A stretch of 64,000 nucleotides of DNA from NCBI GenBank assembly GCA_002337385.1, contig DDFY01000003.1:75074-139073 (forward strand). Reading direction: 5' to 3'. Source of the DNA: Erythrobacter sp. UBA1916 (GTDB taxonomy: Bacteria; Pseudomonadota; Alphaproteobacteria; Sphingomonadales; Sphingomonadaceae). Within the stretch, counting starts at the first letter, position 1; each line of letters begins with the position of its first letter. The position numbers and the translations under genes are program-made. The notes under the pieces were generated by a model, which ran no database searches, was not told the origin of the DNA, and saw only the letters and a list, made by a program, of their open reading frames with translations. Shown one piece after another: positions 19,879 through 26,855 of this stretch.

Positions 19879-19892
19879 CAAGGAGCCATCCG

Positions 19893-20312
19893 ATGCGCCA
19901 TTTTCTCAAGTCAATGTACGAGCCACGCTACCTTGATCTCTTGTTCGGCGTTCTGGCCGCGCTCTCGATCACCCTCATCGCTATTTCGGCCGGGGGTGGC
20001 GCACCAGCAATTCAGGCGCTTGAAAGCGGCTGGGTCAAAGCCCTCGCCCTTCTGGGGTCCGCCATTGCCGTTACCGTTATCTCCACCAAGACAACCGATC
20101 TCGACCAGAAGCTGGCCGACGACTTCATATTCATGACACTCACCAAGTCGGCGCTGATCACGGTCATGGCGCTGCTTATCTGGCTGGTACTCTGGGAAGT
20201 GCTCTTCGCCAGCTCGCTGGGCTCAATTCCGGGATACGGCGTTCTAACGATCTTGCTGGCGATCTGGTCCACCGCCTATTTCCTCACGCGCTGGAAGGGG
20301 ACACGAGCGTGA
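19893..20312 (+). CDS. Small membrane protein paired with an XRE regulator
   Basis: This 139-residue protein has about four transmembrane helices (LLFGVLAALSITLIAISAG, VKALALLGSAIAVTVIS, LITVMALLIWLVLWEVLFA, YGVLTILLAIWSTAYFLT). I do not recognise a family. A good ribosome site (aaggag, 7 nt before ATG 19893) follows the operator array. The next gene, a 65-residue HTH protein, starts inside its last codons (GTGA), so the two are translationally coupled. Such membrane-protein/HTH pairs occur widely and the membrane protein is often a sensor or target, but its role is unknown here. The pair splits the TraB/GumN genes. Confidence 0.75.
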   Translation: MRHFLKSMYEPRYLDLLFGVLAALSITLIAISAGGGAPAIQALESGWVKALALLGSAIAVTVISTKTTDLDQKLADDFIFMTLTKSALITVMALLIWLVLWEVLFASSLGSIPGYGVLTILLAIWSTAYFLTRWKGTRA

Positions 20313-20506
20313 ACAACCGCCTCAAAGTACTGCGCGCCGAGCGCAACTGGAGCCAGGCCGAACTCGCCACGCGGCTTGAGGTCTCGCGGCAAGCGGTCAA
20401 CGCCATCGAGACCGGCAAGCATGACCCCTCGCTACCGCTGGCCTTCCGCATCTCCCGTCTGTTCGCCATGCCTATCGAGGACATCTTCCTCGATAGCGCG
20501 AACTGA
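20309..20506 (+). CDS. Small XRE-family helix-turn-helix regulator
   Basis: The 65-residue protein is almost entirely one Cro/CI-type HTH domain: NRLKVLRAERNWSQAELATRLEVSRQAVNAIETGKHDPSL, with recognition helix VSRQAVNAIET, then PLAFRISRLFAMPIEDIF. It lacks any sensor domain. It starts at GTG 20309, overlapping the upstream stop by four bases (GTGA), and very likely represses its own two-gene unit through the three palindromes at 19802-19878. Proteins of this size and sequence are common orphan regulators and can also occur as antitoxins, but no toxin is adjacent. Confidence 0.9.
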   Translation: MNNRLKVLRAERNWSQAELATRLEVSRQAVNAIETGKHDPSLPLAFRISRLFAMPIEDIFLDSAN

Positions 20507-20588
20507 ACCACCCAGCTTCCCCCCAACCCTCTGGAAAATCAGCCGCCGATCCCCTATCTCGCACGGGACAATCTGGATCGACCGCCCC

Positions 20589-21491
20589 ATGCAACTGCTC
20601 AAGTCCCTCGCCCGCGCTGCCGGTACCCTCGCCCTCATGTTTACGGGTGGCTGCGCGTCCGCCGATGCCGACCCGCAGGTCGCCGCCGCGCCCGTTCCGG
20701 CGGGGCCGGCCTTGTGGAAGCTCGCCGATGAGGACACCACCATCTACCTGTTCGGCACGGTCCACGCCCTGCCCAGCGATGTCGAGTGGTACGACGAGCG
20801 CATCGCAGCGGCGTTCGAAGCGTCTGACGAACTCGTCACCGAGATCGCCATGGACGACCAGCTCAAGCTGACCCAGTCGCTCACAGGCTCGGGCCTGCTC
20901 GCCGACGGCCAAAACCTGCGCGACATGATGACGCCCGAAGACCGCAAGGAATACGAGCAAGCGATGATCGACCTTGGCCTGCCGCCGGGCGCGCTCGATC
21001 CGGTCGAGCCGTGGTATGCCGCGATGAACCTGTCGATCTTGCCGCTGATGCAGTCGGGCATCGATCCCGCCTCGGGTGTTGATATGGCTCTCACCCGCGC
21101 AGGCGCTGCCAAGCAGAAGGACGCGCTCGAAACGATTGAAGAGCAGGTGGCGCTGTTCGACAACATGCCCGTTGCCGACCAGTTGACCTTCCTTGATGCG
21201 ACGGTCGAGGCTGTGCCTGAAGCGGCCAAGAAATTGCGCGAGCTGATCGACCTGTGGGTGGTCGGCGATGCTGTGGGCCTTGCGGCCAAAATGAACGAGG
21301 GCCTCGAAGACCCGGCGCTCTATCAACGCCTCCTGATTGATCGAAACGCCAATTGGACCGGCTGGATCGAGCAGCGCCTCAACCAGCCCGGCACCGTGTT
21401 TATTGCCGTTGGCGCGGGGCACCTGGCAGGCGAAGGCAGCGTGCAGGAGCAATTGCGCAAACACGGGTTCACGGTCGAGCGGGTTCATTGA
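20589..21491 (+). CDS. TraB/GumN family lipoprotein, copy 2
   Basis: This protein of 300 residues has a lipoprotein signal ending in a plausible lipobox (LMFTGGCAS). The TraB/GumN domain carries FGTVH (TTIYLFGTVHALPSD) and GAGH (VFIAVGAGHLAG) metal-site motifs plus ELVTEIAM as the acidic segment. It is expected to be membrane-anchored on the periplasmic side. ATG 20589 is chosen because the longer open frame upstream overlaps the XRE gene. The third paralogue starts within its stop codon, so the two are made together. Substrate unknown; see copy 1 for what is known of the family. Confidence 0.85.
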   Translation: MQLLKSLARAAGTLALMFTGGCASADADPQVAAAPVPAGPALWKLADEDTTIYLFGTVHALPSDVEWYDERIAAAFEASDELVTEIAMDDQLKLTQSLTGSGLLADGQNLRDMMTPEDRKEYEQAMIDLGLPPGALDPVEPWYAAMNLSILPLMQSGIDPASGVDMALTRAGAAKQKDALETIEEQVALFDNMPVADQLTFLDATVEAVPEAAKKLRELIDLWVVGDAVGLAAKMNEGLEDPALYQRLLIDRNANWTGWIEQRLNQPGTVFIAVGAGHLAGEGSVQEQLRKHGFTVERVH

Positions 21492-22357
21492 TCCGCGTCC
21501 TGCTCGCCGCGCTGCTGCTGGCGGCCGGACTGGCCGCCTGCGACGGGCTGGATTCCGAGCCAGCGCAAATCGCCCCGGGTGACCCCGCTCCTGCACTGTG
21601 GGAGGTCACGGCCGACGATGGGCAGAAGGCCTGGCTGTTCGGCACCATCCACGCCCTGCCCGATGGTGCCCGCTGGCACAGCGCAGCACTCGACAGCGCC
21701 TTTGACGAGGCCGACGTGCTGGTGGTCGAAATCGCCGACCTTGGCGATGCGAACGCAGCTGCAGAGGCCTTCGCAAGGATCGCCTATACCCCCGGCCTCG
21801 GTCCCTTCCGCGCCCGGCAAGACCGCGCCTTCAACGCCCGGCTCGATGCGAAGATCGGCGACAACGATGCCATCCTCGCCCCGGATATCGAAGACTGGGC
21901 CGCCGCGCTCCAGATCGCCAGCGCCTCGGCTGAAGACATGGGCGAGAATGGCGTCGACCGCGCGCTGCTGGCGGGCGGCAAGCCGGTGGTGGGGCTGGAA
22001 AGCTATGCCGCGCAGTTCGGTATTTTCGATGCCCTGTCCGCCGCCGATCAACAGGCGCTGCTGCGTGCCGTAATCGATGACGACAGCACCGAGGACGAGG
22101 CCGCCATGCGCGCGGCCTGGCTTACCGGGGATGTCGAAGCGCTATCGCAGCTCACCGTAACGGGCATGCTTGCCGAACCGGGCCTGCGCACGGCGCTGCT
22201 CGAACGGCGCAACACCGCCTGGGCCGAGCAGATCGCACCCATGATCCTTGCCGGTCGCGAGCCGTTCGTCGCGGTTGGCGCGGCGCATATGCTTGGTGAA
22301 GACGGCTTGCCGGCACTGCTTGAGGCGCGCGGGATGCGTGTCCGCCGCATCCAGTAG
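21488..22357 (+). CDS. TraB/GumN family lipoprotein, copy 3
   Basis: The protein is about 289 residues. Signal peptide and lipobox are IRVLLAALLLAAGLAAC, directly at the N-terminus. The domain has FGTIH (AWLFGTIHALPDG) and GAAH (PFVAVGAAHMLGE), so both GxxH positions are kept although the second differs from copies 1 and 2. Probable start is TTG 21488, which overlaps the stop of copy 2 (TTGA). No ATG or GTG sits at the right place for the signal peptide. It is the most divergent of the three and probably arose by tandem duplication. Confidence 0.82.
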   Translation: MIRVLLAALLLAAGLAACDGLDSEPAQIAPGDPAPALWEVTADDGQKAWLFGTIHALPDGARWHSAALDSAFDEADVLVVEIADLGDANAAAEAFARIAYTPGLGPFRARQDRAFNARLDAKIGDNDAILAPDIEDWAAALQIASASAEDMGENGVDRALLAGGKPVVGLESYAAQFGIFDALSAADQQALLRAVIDDDSTEDEAAMRAAWLTGDVEALSQLTVTGMLAEPGLRTALLERRNTAWAEQIAPMILAGREPFVAVGAAHMLGEDGLPALLEARGMRVRRIQ

Positions 22358-22385
22358 TTGCATTTGCCCGCTAACCCGCTATAGG
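22358..22385 (+). promoter_or_regulatory. Candidate sigma-70 type promoter for rplY
   Basis: TTGCAT (22358-22363), a 16-bp spacer and TATAGG (22380-22385) lie in the 102-bp gap before rplY. Both hexamers are close to consensus for a GC-rich genome. Confidence 0.4.
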
Positions 22386-22459
22386 CGCGCGCTTCCGGTC
22401 ATGGTCATCCCTGGAGGCGTGGCGGGAAGATAACTCAACGCAACCGAAAGGCATTCCTC

Positions 22460-23113
22460 ATGAGCGACGCTCTGAAACTGCCGGCCGAGCTGCGCGAACG
22501 GGCTGGCAAGGGAGCCTCCCGTGCGCTGCGTCGCGAAGGCCGTGTACCCGCTGTCATTTATGGCGGCAACGAAGAACCCACTCCGATCCACGTCGAGGAA
22601 AAGTTGCTCGCGCGCCAGCTTGGCACGGGCCACTTCATGAACTCGATCGTGATGCTCGAGGTTGGTGGCAAGACCATCCGCACGCTGCCCAAGGACGTGG
22701 CACTGCACCCGGTCAGCGACCGTCCGCTCCACGCCGACTTCCTGCGTCTTGCCAAGGACGCCAAGATCGAAGTCGCGATTCCGGTGGTCTTCATCAACGA
22801 GGAAGCCAGCCCGGGCCTGAAGAAGGGCGCGGTGCTCAACATGGTTCGCCACGAGCTGCAGCTGCTGTGCGAAGCCGACAAGATCCCGGGCGAGATCGAG
22901 ATCGACGTCACCGGCCTCGAAGTCGGCGATTCGATTCACATCAGCCACGTGAAGCTTCCCGCTGGCGCCGAAAGCGCGATCACCGATCGCGACTTCACCA
23001 TCGCCACCGTGGTTGCTCCCTCGGCTCTCAAGCGCGCGACCAACGAAGCGTCGGGCGATGAAGCTGAAGGCGACGCCGAAGGCGAGACCGAAGAGAAGGA
23101 AGGCGGCGAGTAA
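22460..23113 (+). CDS. rplY: Ribosomal protein bL25 (Ctc/TL5 type)
   Basis: This 5S rRNA-binding protein of the large subunit has 217 residues, the long form with the C-terminal CTC/TL5 domain. ELRERAGKGASRALRREGRVPAVIYGG is the conserved RNA-binding start and VSDRPLHADFLRL marks the core. The C-terminus is a long acidic tail (DEAEGDAEGETEEKEGGE), common in alphaproteobacterial bL25. ATG 22460 is preceded by gaaagg. It is followed by a strong terminator and then pth, the usual rplY-pth neighbourhood. Confidence 0.96.
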   Translation: MSDALKLPAELRERAGKGASRALRREGRVPAVIYGGNEEPTPIHVEEKLLARQLGTGHFMNSIVMLEVGGKTIRTLPKDVALHPVSDRPLHADFLRLAKDAKIEVAIPVVFINEEASPGLKKGAVLNMVRHELQLLCEADKIPGEIEIDVTGLEVGDSIHISHVKLPAGAESAITDRDFTIATVVAPSALKRATNEASGDEAEGDAEGETEEKEGGE

Positions 23114-23141
23114 TCTCCGCCCCGACTTCGGGATAGTTAGC

Positions 23142-23178
23142 AAACGCCGGGCCTCGCGAGAGGTCCGGCGTTTTGCTT
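23142..23178 (+). terminator. Intrinsic terminator after rplY
   Basis: The stem AAACGCCGG pairs with CCGGCGTTT with an inner CCTC-gcga-GAGG helix, followed by a T-rich stretch. It lies between rplY and pth. Confidence 0.85.
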
Positions 23179-23209
23179 TGCAGAACATTTGGATTAAGGG
23201 CGCAGCGCT

Positions 23210-23779
23210 ATGCAGCTTTGGGTTGGCCTTGGAAATCCCGGTCCGCAATATGCGCTGAACCGGCATAACGTCGGCTTCATGGCCGTGGACGTCATCGCCG
23301 ATATGCACGGCTTCGGGCCGGTGCAGAAGAAGTTCTCCGGCTGGTTGCAGGAAGGCCGCATTGGATCTGAGAAGATCCTGCTGCTGAAGCCTGCCACCTT
23401 CATGAACGAAAGCGGCCGCGCGGTGGGCGAGGCCATGCGCTTCTACAAGCTGTCGCTCGACCAGCTCACCGTGTGGCACGACGAGCTGGATCTGCCCCCC
23501 TTCAAGGTCAAGGTTAAGCGAGGTGGCGGCCATGCCGGGCACAACGGCTTGCGCTCGATCGGTCAGCACTGCGGGGCTGAGTTCCGCCGCGTCCGGCTCG
23601 GGATCGGCCATCCCGGCCACAAGGACCGCGTGCATGGCTATGTGCTGGGCAACTATTCCAAGGCTGAACAGGATGGCCTTGCGGACATGCTCGGGGCAGT
23701 TGCGGCCGAGGCTGACTGGCTGGCGGCAGGCGACGACGTGCGGTTCATGAACGACGTGGCTCTTCGCCAACAGGGTTAA
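23210..23779 (+). CDS. pth: Peptidyl-tRNA hydrolase
   Basis: The enzyme recycles tRNA by cleaving the ester bond of dropped-off peptidyl-tRNA. The protein is 189 residues, normal length. VGLGNPGPQYALNRHNVGF contains N9 and the catalytic histidine H19; LLKPATFMNESG, DELDLPPFKVKVKRGGGHAGHNGLRS and FRRVRLGIGHPG are all conserved. ATG 23210. Downstream, 150 bp of non-coding DNA carries the sigma-54 promoter of the PEP-CTERM gene. Confidence 0.97.
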   Translation: MQLWVGLGNPGPQYALNRHNVGFMAVDVIADMHGFGPVQKKFSGWLQEGRIGSEKILLLKPATFMNESGRAVGEAMRFYKLSLDQLTVWHDELDLPPFKVKVKRGGGHAGHNGLRSIGQHCGAEFRRVRLGIGHPGHKDRVHGYVLGNYSKAEQDGLADMLGAVAAEADWLAAGDDVRFMNDVALRQQG

Positions 23780-23862
23780 CCTGCTCAAATACGTCGGAAC
23801 TTTTTACACCTGCGGGCATTGCCGAAGCCCGTTAACCACTGTGTTCCCCGGAATTTCGTAAT

Positions 23863-23878
23863 TGGCACGGGCATTGCG
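23863..23878 (+). promoter_or_regulatory. Sigma-54 (RpoN) -24/-12 promoter
   Basis: TGGCACG-GGCA-TTGCG matches the RpoN consensus, with the invariant GG (23864-23865) and GC (23876-23877) separated by exactly 10 bp. Transcription would begin near 23889, about 45 bp before the PEP-CTERM start codon. Haft and colleagues reported sigma-54 type control of PEP-CTERM genes together with the PrsK/PrsR system; that is from memory. Confidence 0.75.
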
Positions 23879-23933
23879 TTAGGTTGATCGAGTTTATTTT
23901 AACCGAACGATTTTGACCCAAGGGGGAAATGAA

Positions 23934-24260
23934 ATGAAGATCAAGACTACCGCTACCGCCGCCGCTCTCGCTTTCAGCGCACTCGCCGTTTCGGCTCCGG
24001 CGCACGCCACCTTCTTCAACTGGGGCCACAAGCACACCCCTAGCTGTGGCCACAGCAGCTCGTCGAGCAGCAGCAGCTCGAGCTCCAGCTCCAGCACCTC
24101 GACCAGCACCAGCACTTCGGGCGGTTCGACCAGCACTTCGGGCGGCTCGTCGGGTGGTTCTTCGGGCGGCACGCCGGTTCCGGCTCCGGGCGCTCTCGGC
24201 CTGTTCGGCGCTGCAGCTATCGGCATCGGCTTCGCCCGTCGCCGTCGCAACAAGGCCTAA
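23934..24260 (+). CDS. PEP-CTERM sorting-signal surface protein, serine-rich
   Basis: This short secreted protein has 108 residues. A signal peptide (cleavage after APAHA, residue 25) is followed by a short His/Cys-containing segment (GHKHTPSCGH), a run of 14 serines (41-54), Ser/Thr repeats and Gly-Ser repeats to residue 79. It ends with the tripartite sorting signal PVPAPGALGLFGAAAIGIGFARRRR: PxPxG motif, transmembrane helix, arginine cluster. An exosortase would cut at the motif; none is in the window. The PEP motif reads PAP here. The Ser/Thr region is a likely glycosylation site. ATG 23934 follows gggggaaat. A sigma-54 promoter lies upstream. Confidence 0.85.
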   Translation: MKIKTTATAAALAFSALAVSAPAHATFFNWGHKHTPSCGHSSSSSSSSSSSSSSTSTSTSTSGGSTSTSGGSSGGSSGGTPVPAPGALGLFGAAAIGIGFARRRRNKA

Positions 24261-24302
24261 TCGCCTACAAGGCCTGATCAGCCTTTAAATATCTCTGGTA
24301 GG

Positions 24303-24375
24303 CACCGGCCCGCCTCCCGCCCGCATCCCGTCAATGACGGATGCGGTGCAGGAGTGCGGGCCGGTACTGTTTTAC
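24303..24375 (+). terminator. Branched hairpin after the PEP-CTERM gene
   Basis: Outer arms ACCGGCCCGC (24304-24313) and GCGGGCCGGT (24356-24365) enclose a second hairpin with arms CCGCATCC and GGATGCGG. The following TACTGTTTTA is moderately T-rich. The structure sits between the convergent PEP-CTERM gene and TPR lipoprotein gene and may end both transcripts. Confidence 0.55.
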
Positions 24376-24394
24376 AGGTGTTAGAAAAACCGGG

Positions 24395-25501
24395 TCAGCG
24401 CGTTCTGGCGAGCAGCGCGCGATCCTCTGGCGTGCTTTCGGGGCCATTCGCCAATGGCTCGATTACGCGGCGTGCCTCAGCCTTGTCGCCGGTCGCCAGC
24501 AAAACCTCGGCATAGCTGCGCGCCACCTCGGCATTGTCCGGCGTCTGCCGATAGACCGGTGCCAGCTGCGCGCGGGCCAGTTCGTTCTGTCCGAGCCGAC
24601 GCAGCGCCTCGCCATAGAGCGCGCGAGCTTCGGGATAGCCGGCAAGACCGCTCTCATGCTTTTGCAGCTCATCGCGCACGGCTTCCCAATCGCCATCCTC
24701 GGCCTTCACCCGCGCATCGAGATAGATGAACTCGACATCGTTCGGATAGGCCTCGATCCCGCGCGCAACCAGCGGGCGCAACAGGTCGATGCGGTCAAGA
24801 CTGCCCAGTGCGAAAATCGCACCCAGCAGCGCGGGCCGATCAAGCGGCGTGATCTCAAGAATGCCCATGTAGGCGCGCGACGCCAGTTCGTTGTCGTCAT
24901 CGAGCTGCGCCAGCCTGGCGGTAACAAGCAGCGTCTCGATCCGCTCCGGCGCCTCTTTCTGCGCCAGCGCCACGAGCGGACGCGCTGCGTCTGCATCGTC
25001 CTGCGAAAGGTACCACGATGCCTCGGCCACGATCAGCTTGTACTTGTCGCCTTCGGCCTCGCGGCCCTTTGCGAAGTCGGCCAGCATCTGGGCTTCATCG
25101 CCATCCTGCCCCGCCGCCAAAGCGCGCAGACGCCAGGCTTCGGCACTTTGATCGTTGGCGACCAGAGCCACCGCCTTGTCGGGCTCGCCCGCCTGCAGCA
25201 GCGCTTCTGCCCGCAGCATGGTCTCGTCCGAGGGGCCCTGCCCGCTGTTCCCCAGCCGATCGAGCGTGAGCAGCGCGTCACCACCCTGCCCCATCGCGAC
25301 TTGCGTGCGGGCCATTAGCTCCAGCGCCTTGGCGTCCTCGGGATTGTCGCGCAGCGCTGCCTGCGCCGCGTCGCGGGCGGCGAAATAGTTCTGGTTGGTA
25401 TAGGCTGTCTCGGCGTCGCCAAGATGGTCAGCGGTGGGGTTATCGCAAGCCGCAAGCAGCAGCGCGAGGGTTACGGCGGCAAAAGGTCGTGTGTTGATCA
25501 T
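24395..25501 (-). CDS. Tetratricopeptide-repeat lipoprotein
   Basis: This protein of 368 residues has a lipoprotein signal (FAAVTLALLLAAC) and then degenerate TPR units through the whole length, for example HLGDAETAYTNQNYFAARDAAQAALRDNPEDAKALELMARTQVAMGQ. It should sit on the periplasmic face of a membrane and act as a protein-interaction scaffold. It is convergent with the PEP-CTERM gene. Exosortase loci contain a TPR lipoprotein called PrsT, but that one is much longer, so the link is only suggestive. Start ATG 25501. Confidence 0.82.
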   Translation of the reverse strand: MINTRPFAAVTLALLLAACDNPTADHLGDAETAYTNQNYFAARDAAQAALRDNPEDAKALELMARTQVAMGQGGDALLTLDRLGNSGQGPSDETMLRAEALLQAGEPDKAVALVANDQSAEAWRLRALAAGQDGDEAQMLADFAKGREAEGDKYKLIVAEASWYLSQDDADAARPLVALAQKEAPERIETLLVTARLAQLDDDNELASRAYMGILEITPLDRPALLGAIFALGSLDRIDLLRPLVARGIEAYPNDVEFIYLDARVKAEDGDWEAVRDELQKHESGLAGYPEARALYGEALRRLGQNELARAQLAPVYRQTPDNAEVARSYAEVLLATGDKAEARRVIEPLANGPESTPEDRALLARTR

Positions 25502-25648
25502 GGAGCCTTGCCTAACAGAAAAGCGGAAACATTCGGTGAAAGATGCGCCTCGTCACCCTATCCCCAAGCTGGCCAAGCGGCGCGGGCACGGCTAAGGGCC
25601 ACGGCCTGTCATCCGCGCTACGGCGCCACAATACGAAGGATCAGCCCC

Positions 25649-26749
25649 ATGGGCTTCAAATGCGGGATCGTCGGACTGCCCAACGTCGGCAAGTCGACCC
25701 TGTTCAACGCACTCACCGAAACGCAGGCCGCGCAGGCCGCGAACTATCCGTTCTGCACGATCGAGCCGAACGTGGGCCAGGTCGCCGTGCCCGATCCGCG
25801 GCTTGATCAGCTCGCCGCGATCTCGAAGAGCGGGAAGGTGATCCACACCCAGCTATCGTTCGTCGATATCGCCGGCCTCGTGAAGGGTGCCAGCGCGGGC
25901 GAAGGGCTCGGCAACCAGTTCCTCGGCAATATCCGCGAGGTGGACGCCATCGTCCACGTTCTGCGCTGCTTCGAGGATGACGACATCCAGCACGTCTCCA
26001 ACAAGGTCGATCCGCTGGCCGACGCCGAGGTCGTGGAAACCGAGCTGATGCTGTCGGACCTCGAAAGCCTCGAAAAGCGTGTCGACAACGCCAAGCGCCG
26101 CGCCACGGCTGGCGACAAGGAGGGCAAGGCGCTTGCATCGGTGCTCGGGCAGGCGCTCGACCTGCTGCGCGAAGGCAAGCCCGCCCGCCTCACGCAGCCC
26201 AATGGCGATGACGAAGAGCGCTTGTTCGAACAGGCCCAGCTGCTCACCGCCAAGCCGGTGCTCTACGTGTGCAACGTGGGCGAAGGCGATGCGGCGACCG
26301 GCAATGAACTGTCGGCCAAGGTGTTCGAGAAGGCTGCGGCCGAGGGCGCTCAGGCGGTGGTCGTCTCGGCCGCCATCGAAAGCGAGATCGTGGCGATGGA
26401 GCCAGAAGACCGCGCCGAGTTCCTCGCCGAACTGGGGCTTGAGGAATCGGGCCTCGCCCGCGTGATCCGCGCCGGATACGAATTGCTCGGCCTGAAGACA
26501 TTCTTCACCGTCGGCCCCAAGGAAGCGCGCGCCTGGACCTTCCACGATGGCGCCCGCGCCCCGCAGGCGGCCGGCGAAATCCACACCGATTTCGAACGCG
26601 GCTTCATCCGCGCCGAGACCATCGCCTTTGACGACTACATCACGCTCGGCGGCGAAAGCGGCGCGCGGGAGGCTGGAAAGCTCCGGCAGGAAGGCAAGGA
26701 CTACGTCGTGCAGGATGGCGACGTGATGATGTTCAAGTTCAACGTCTGA
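25649..26749 (+). CDS. ychF: Redox-regulated ATPase/GTPase YchF (OLA1 family)
   Basis: The 366-residue OLA1/Obg-related P-loop NTPase binds ATP rather than GTP. G1 motif GLPNVGKST is at 8-16, then FCTIEPNVG (G2), DIAGLVKGASAGEGLGNQFL (G3) and YVCNVGE in place of the usual G4 NKxD, as in YchF, with a C-terminal TGS-like domain (KTFFTVGPKEARAWTFHDGARAPQAAGEIHTDFERGFIRAE). The start at 25649 begins directly with MGFKCGIVG, so the longer upstream frame (from 25424) is discarded. It ends close to a bidirectional terminator. Confidence 0.97.
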   Translation: MGFKCGIVGLPNVGKSTLFNALTETQAAQAANYPFCTIEPNVGQVAVPDPRLDQLAAISKSGKVIHTQLSFVDIAGLVKGASAGEGLGNQFLGNIREVDAIVHVLRCFEDDDIQHVSNKVDPLADAEVVETELMLSDLESLEKRVDNAKRRATAGDKEGKALASVLGQALDLLREGKPARLTQPNGDDEERLFEQAQLLTAKPVLYVCNVGEGDAATGNELSAKVFEKAAAEGAQAVVVSAAIESEIVAMEPEDRAEFLAELGLEESGLARVIRAGYELLGLKTFFTVGPKEARAWTFHDGARAPQAAGEIHTDFERGFIRAETIAFDDYITLGGESGAREAGKLRQEGKDYVVQDGDVMMFKFNV

Positions 26750-26796
26750 ACCGGCATCCCGGCCCGCCCGTCTGGCGAGCGCGCTGATCACCAAAC

Positions 26797-26832
26797 AAAA
26801 CGGCGCGGGAACCGAAGTTCCCGCGCCGTTTG
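26797..26832. terminator. Bidirectional intrinsic terminator
   Basis: An 11-bp perfect stem GGCGCGGGAAC-CGAA-GTTCCCGCGCC is flanked by AAAA on the left and GTTTG on the right. It separates the convergent ychF and the TPR-like protein gene. Confidence 0.85.
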
Positions 26833-26855
26833 TGTGTTCAGCGTTGCCGCGGTGC

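Noticed and set aside
19893..20506. Toxin-antitoxin pair
   Set aside because: The first gene is a four-helix membrane protein without toxin-like features, and the second is a typical autoregulator; no evidence of toxicity.
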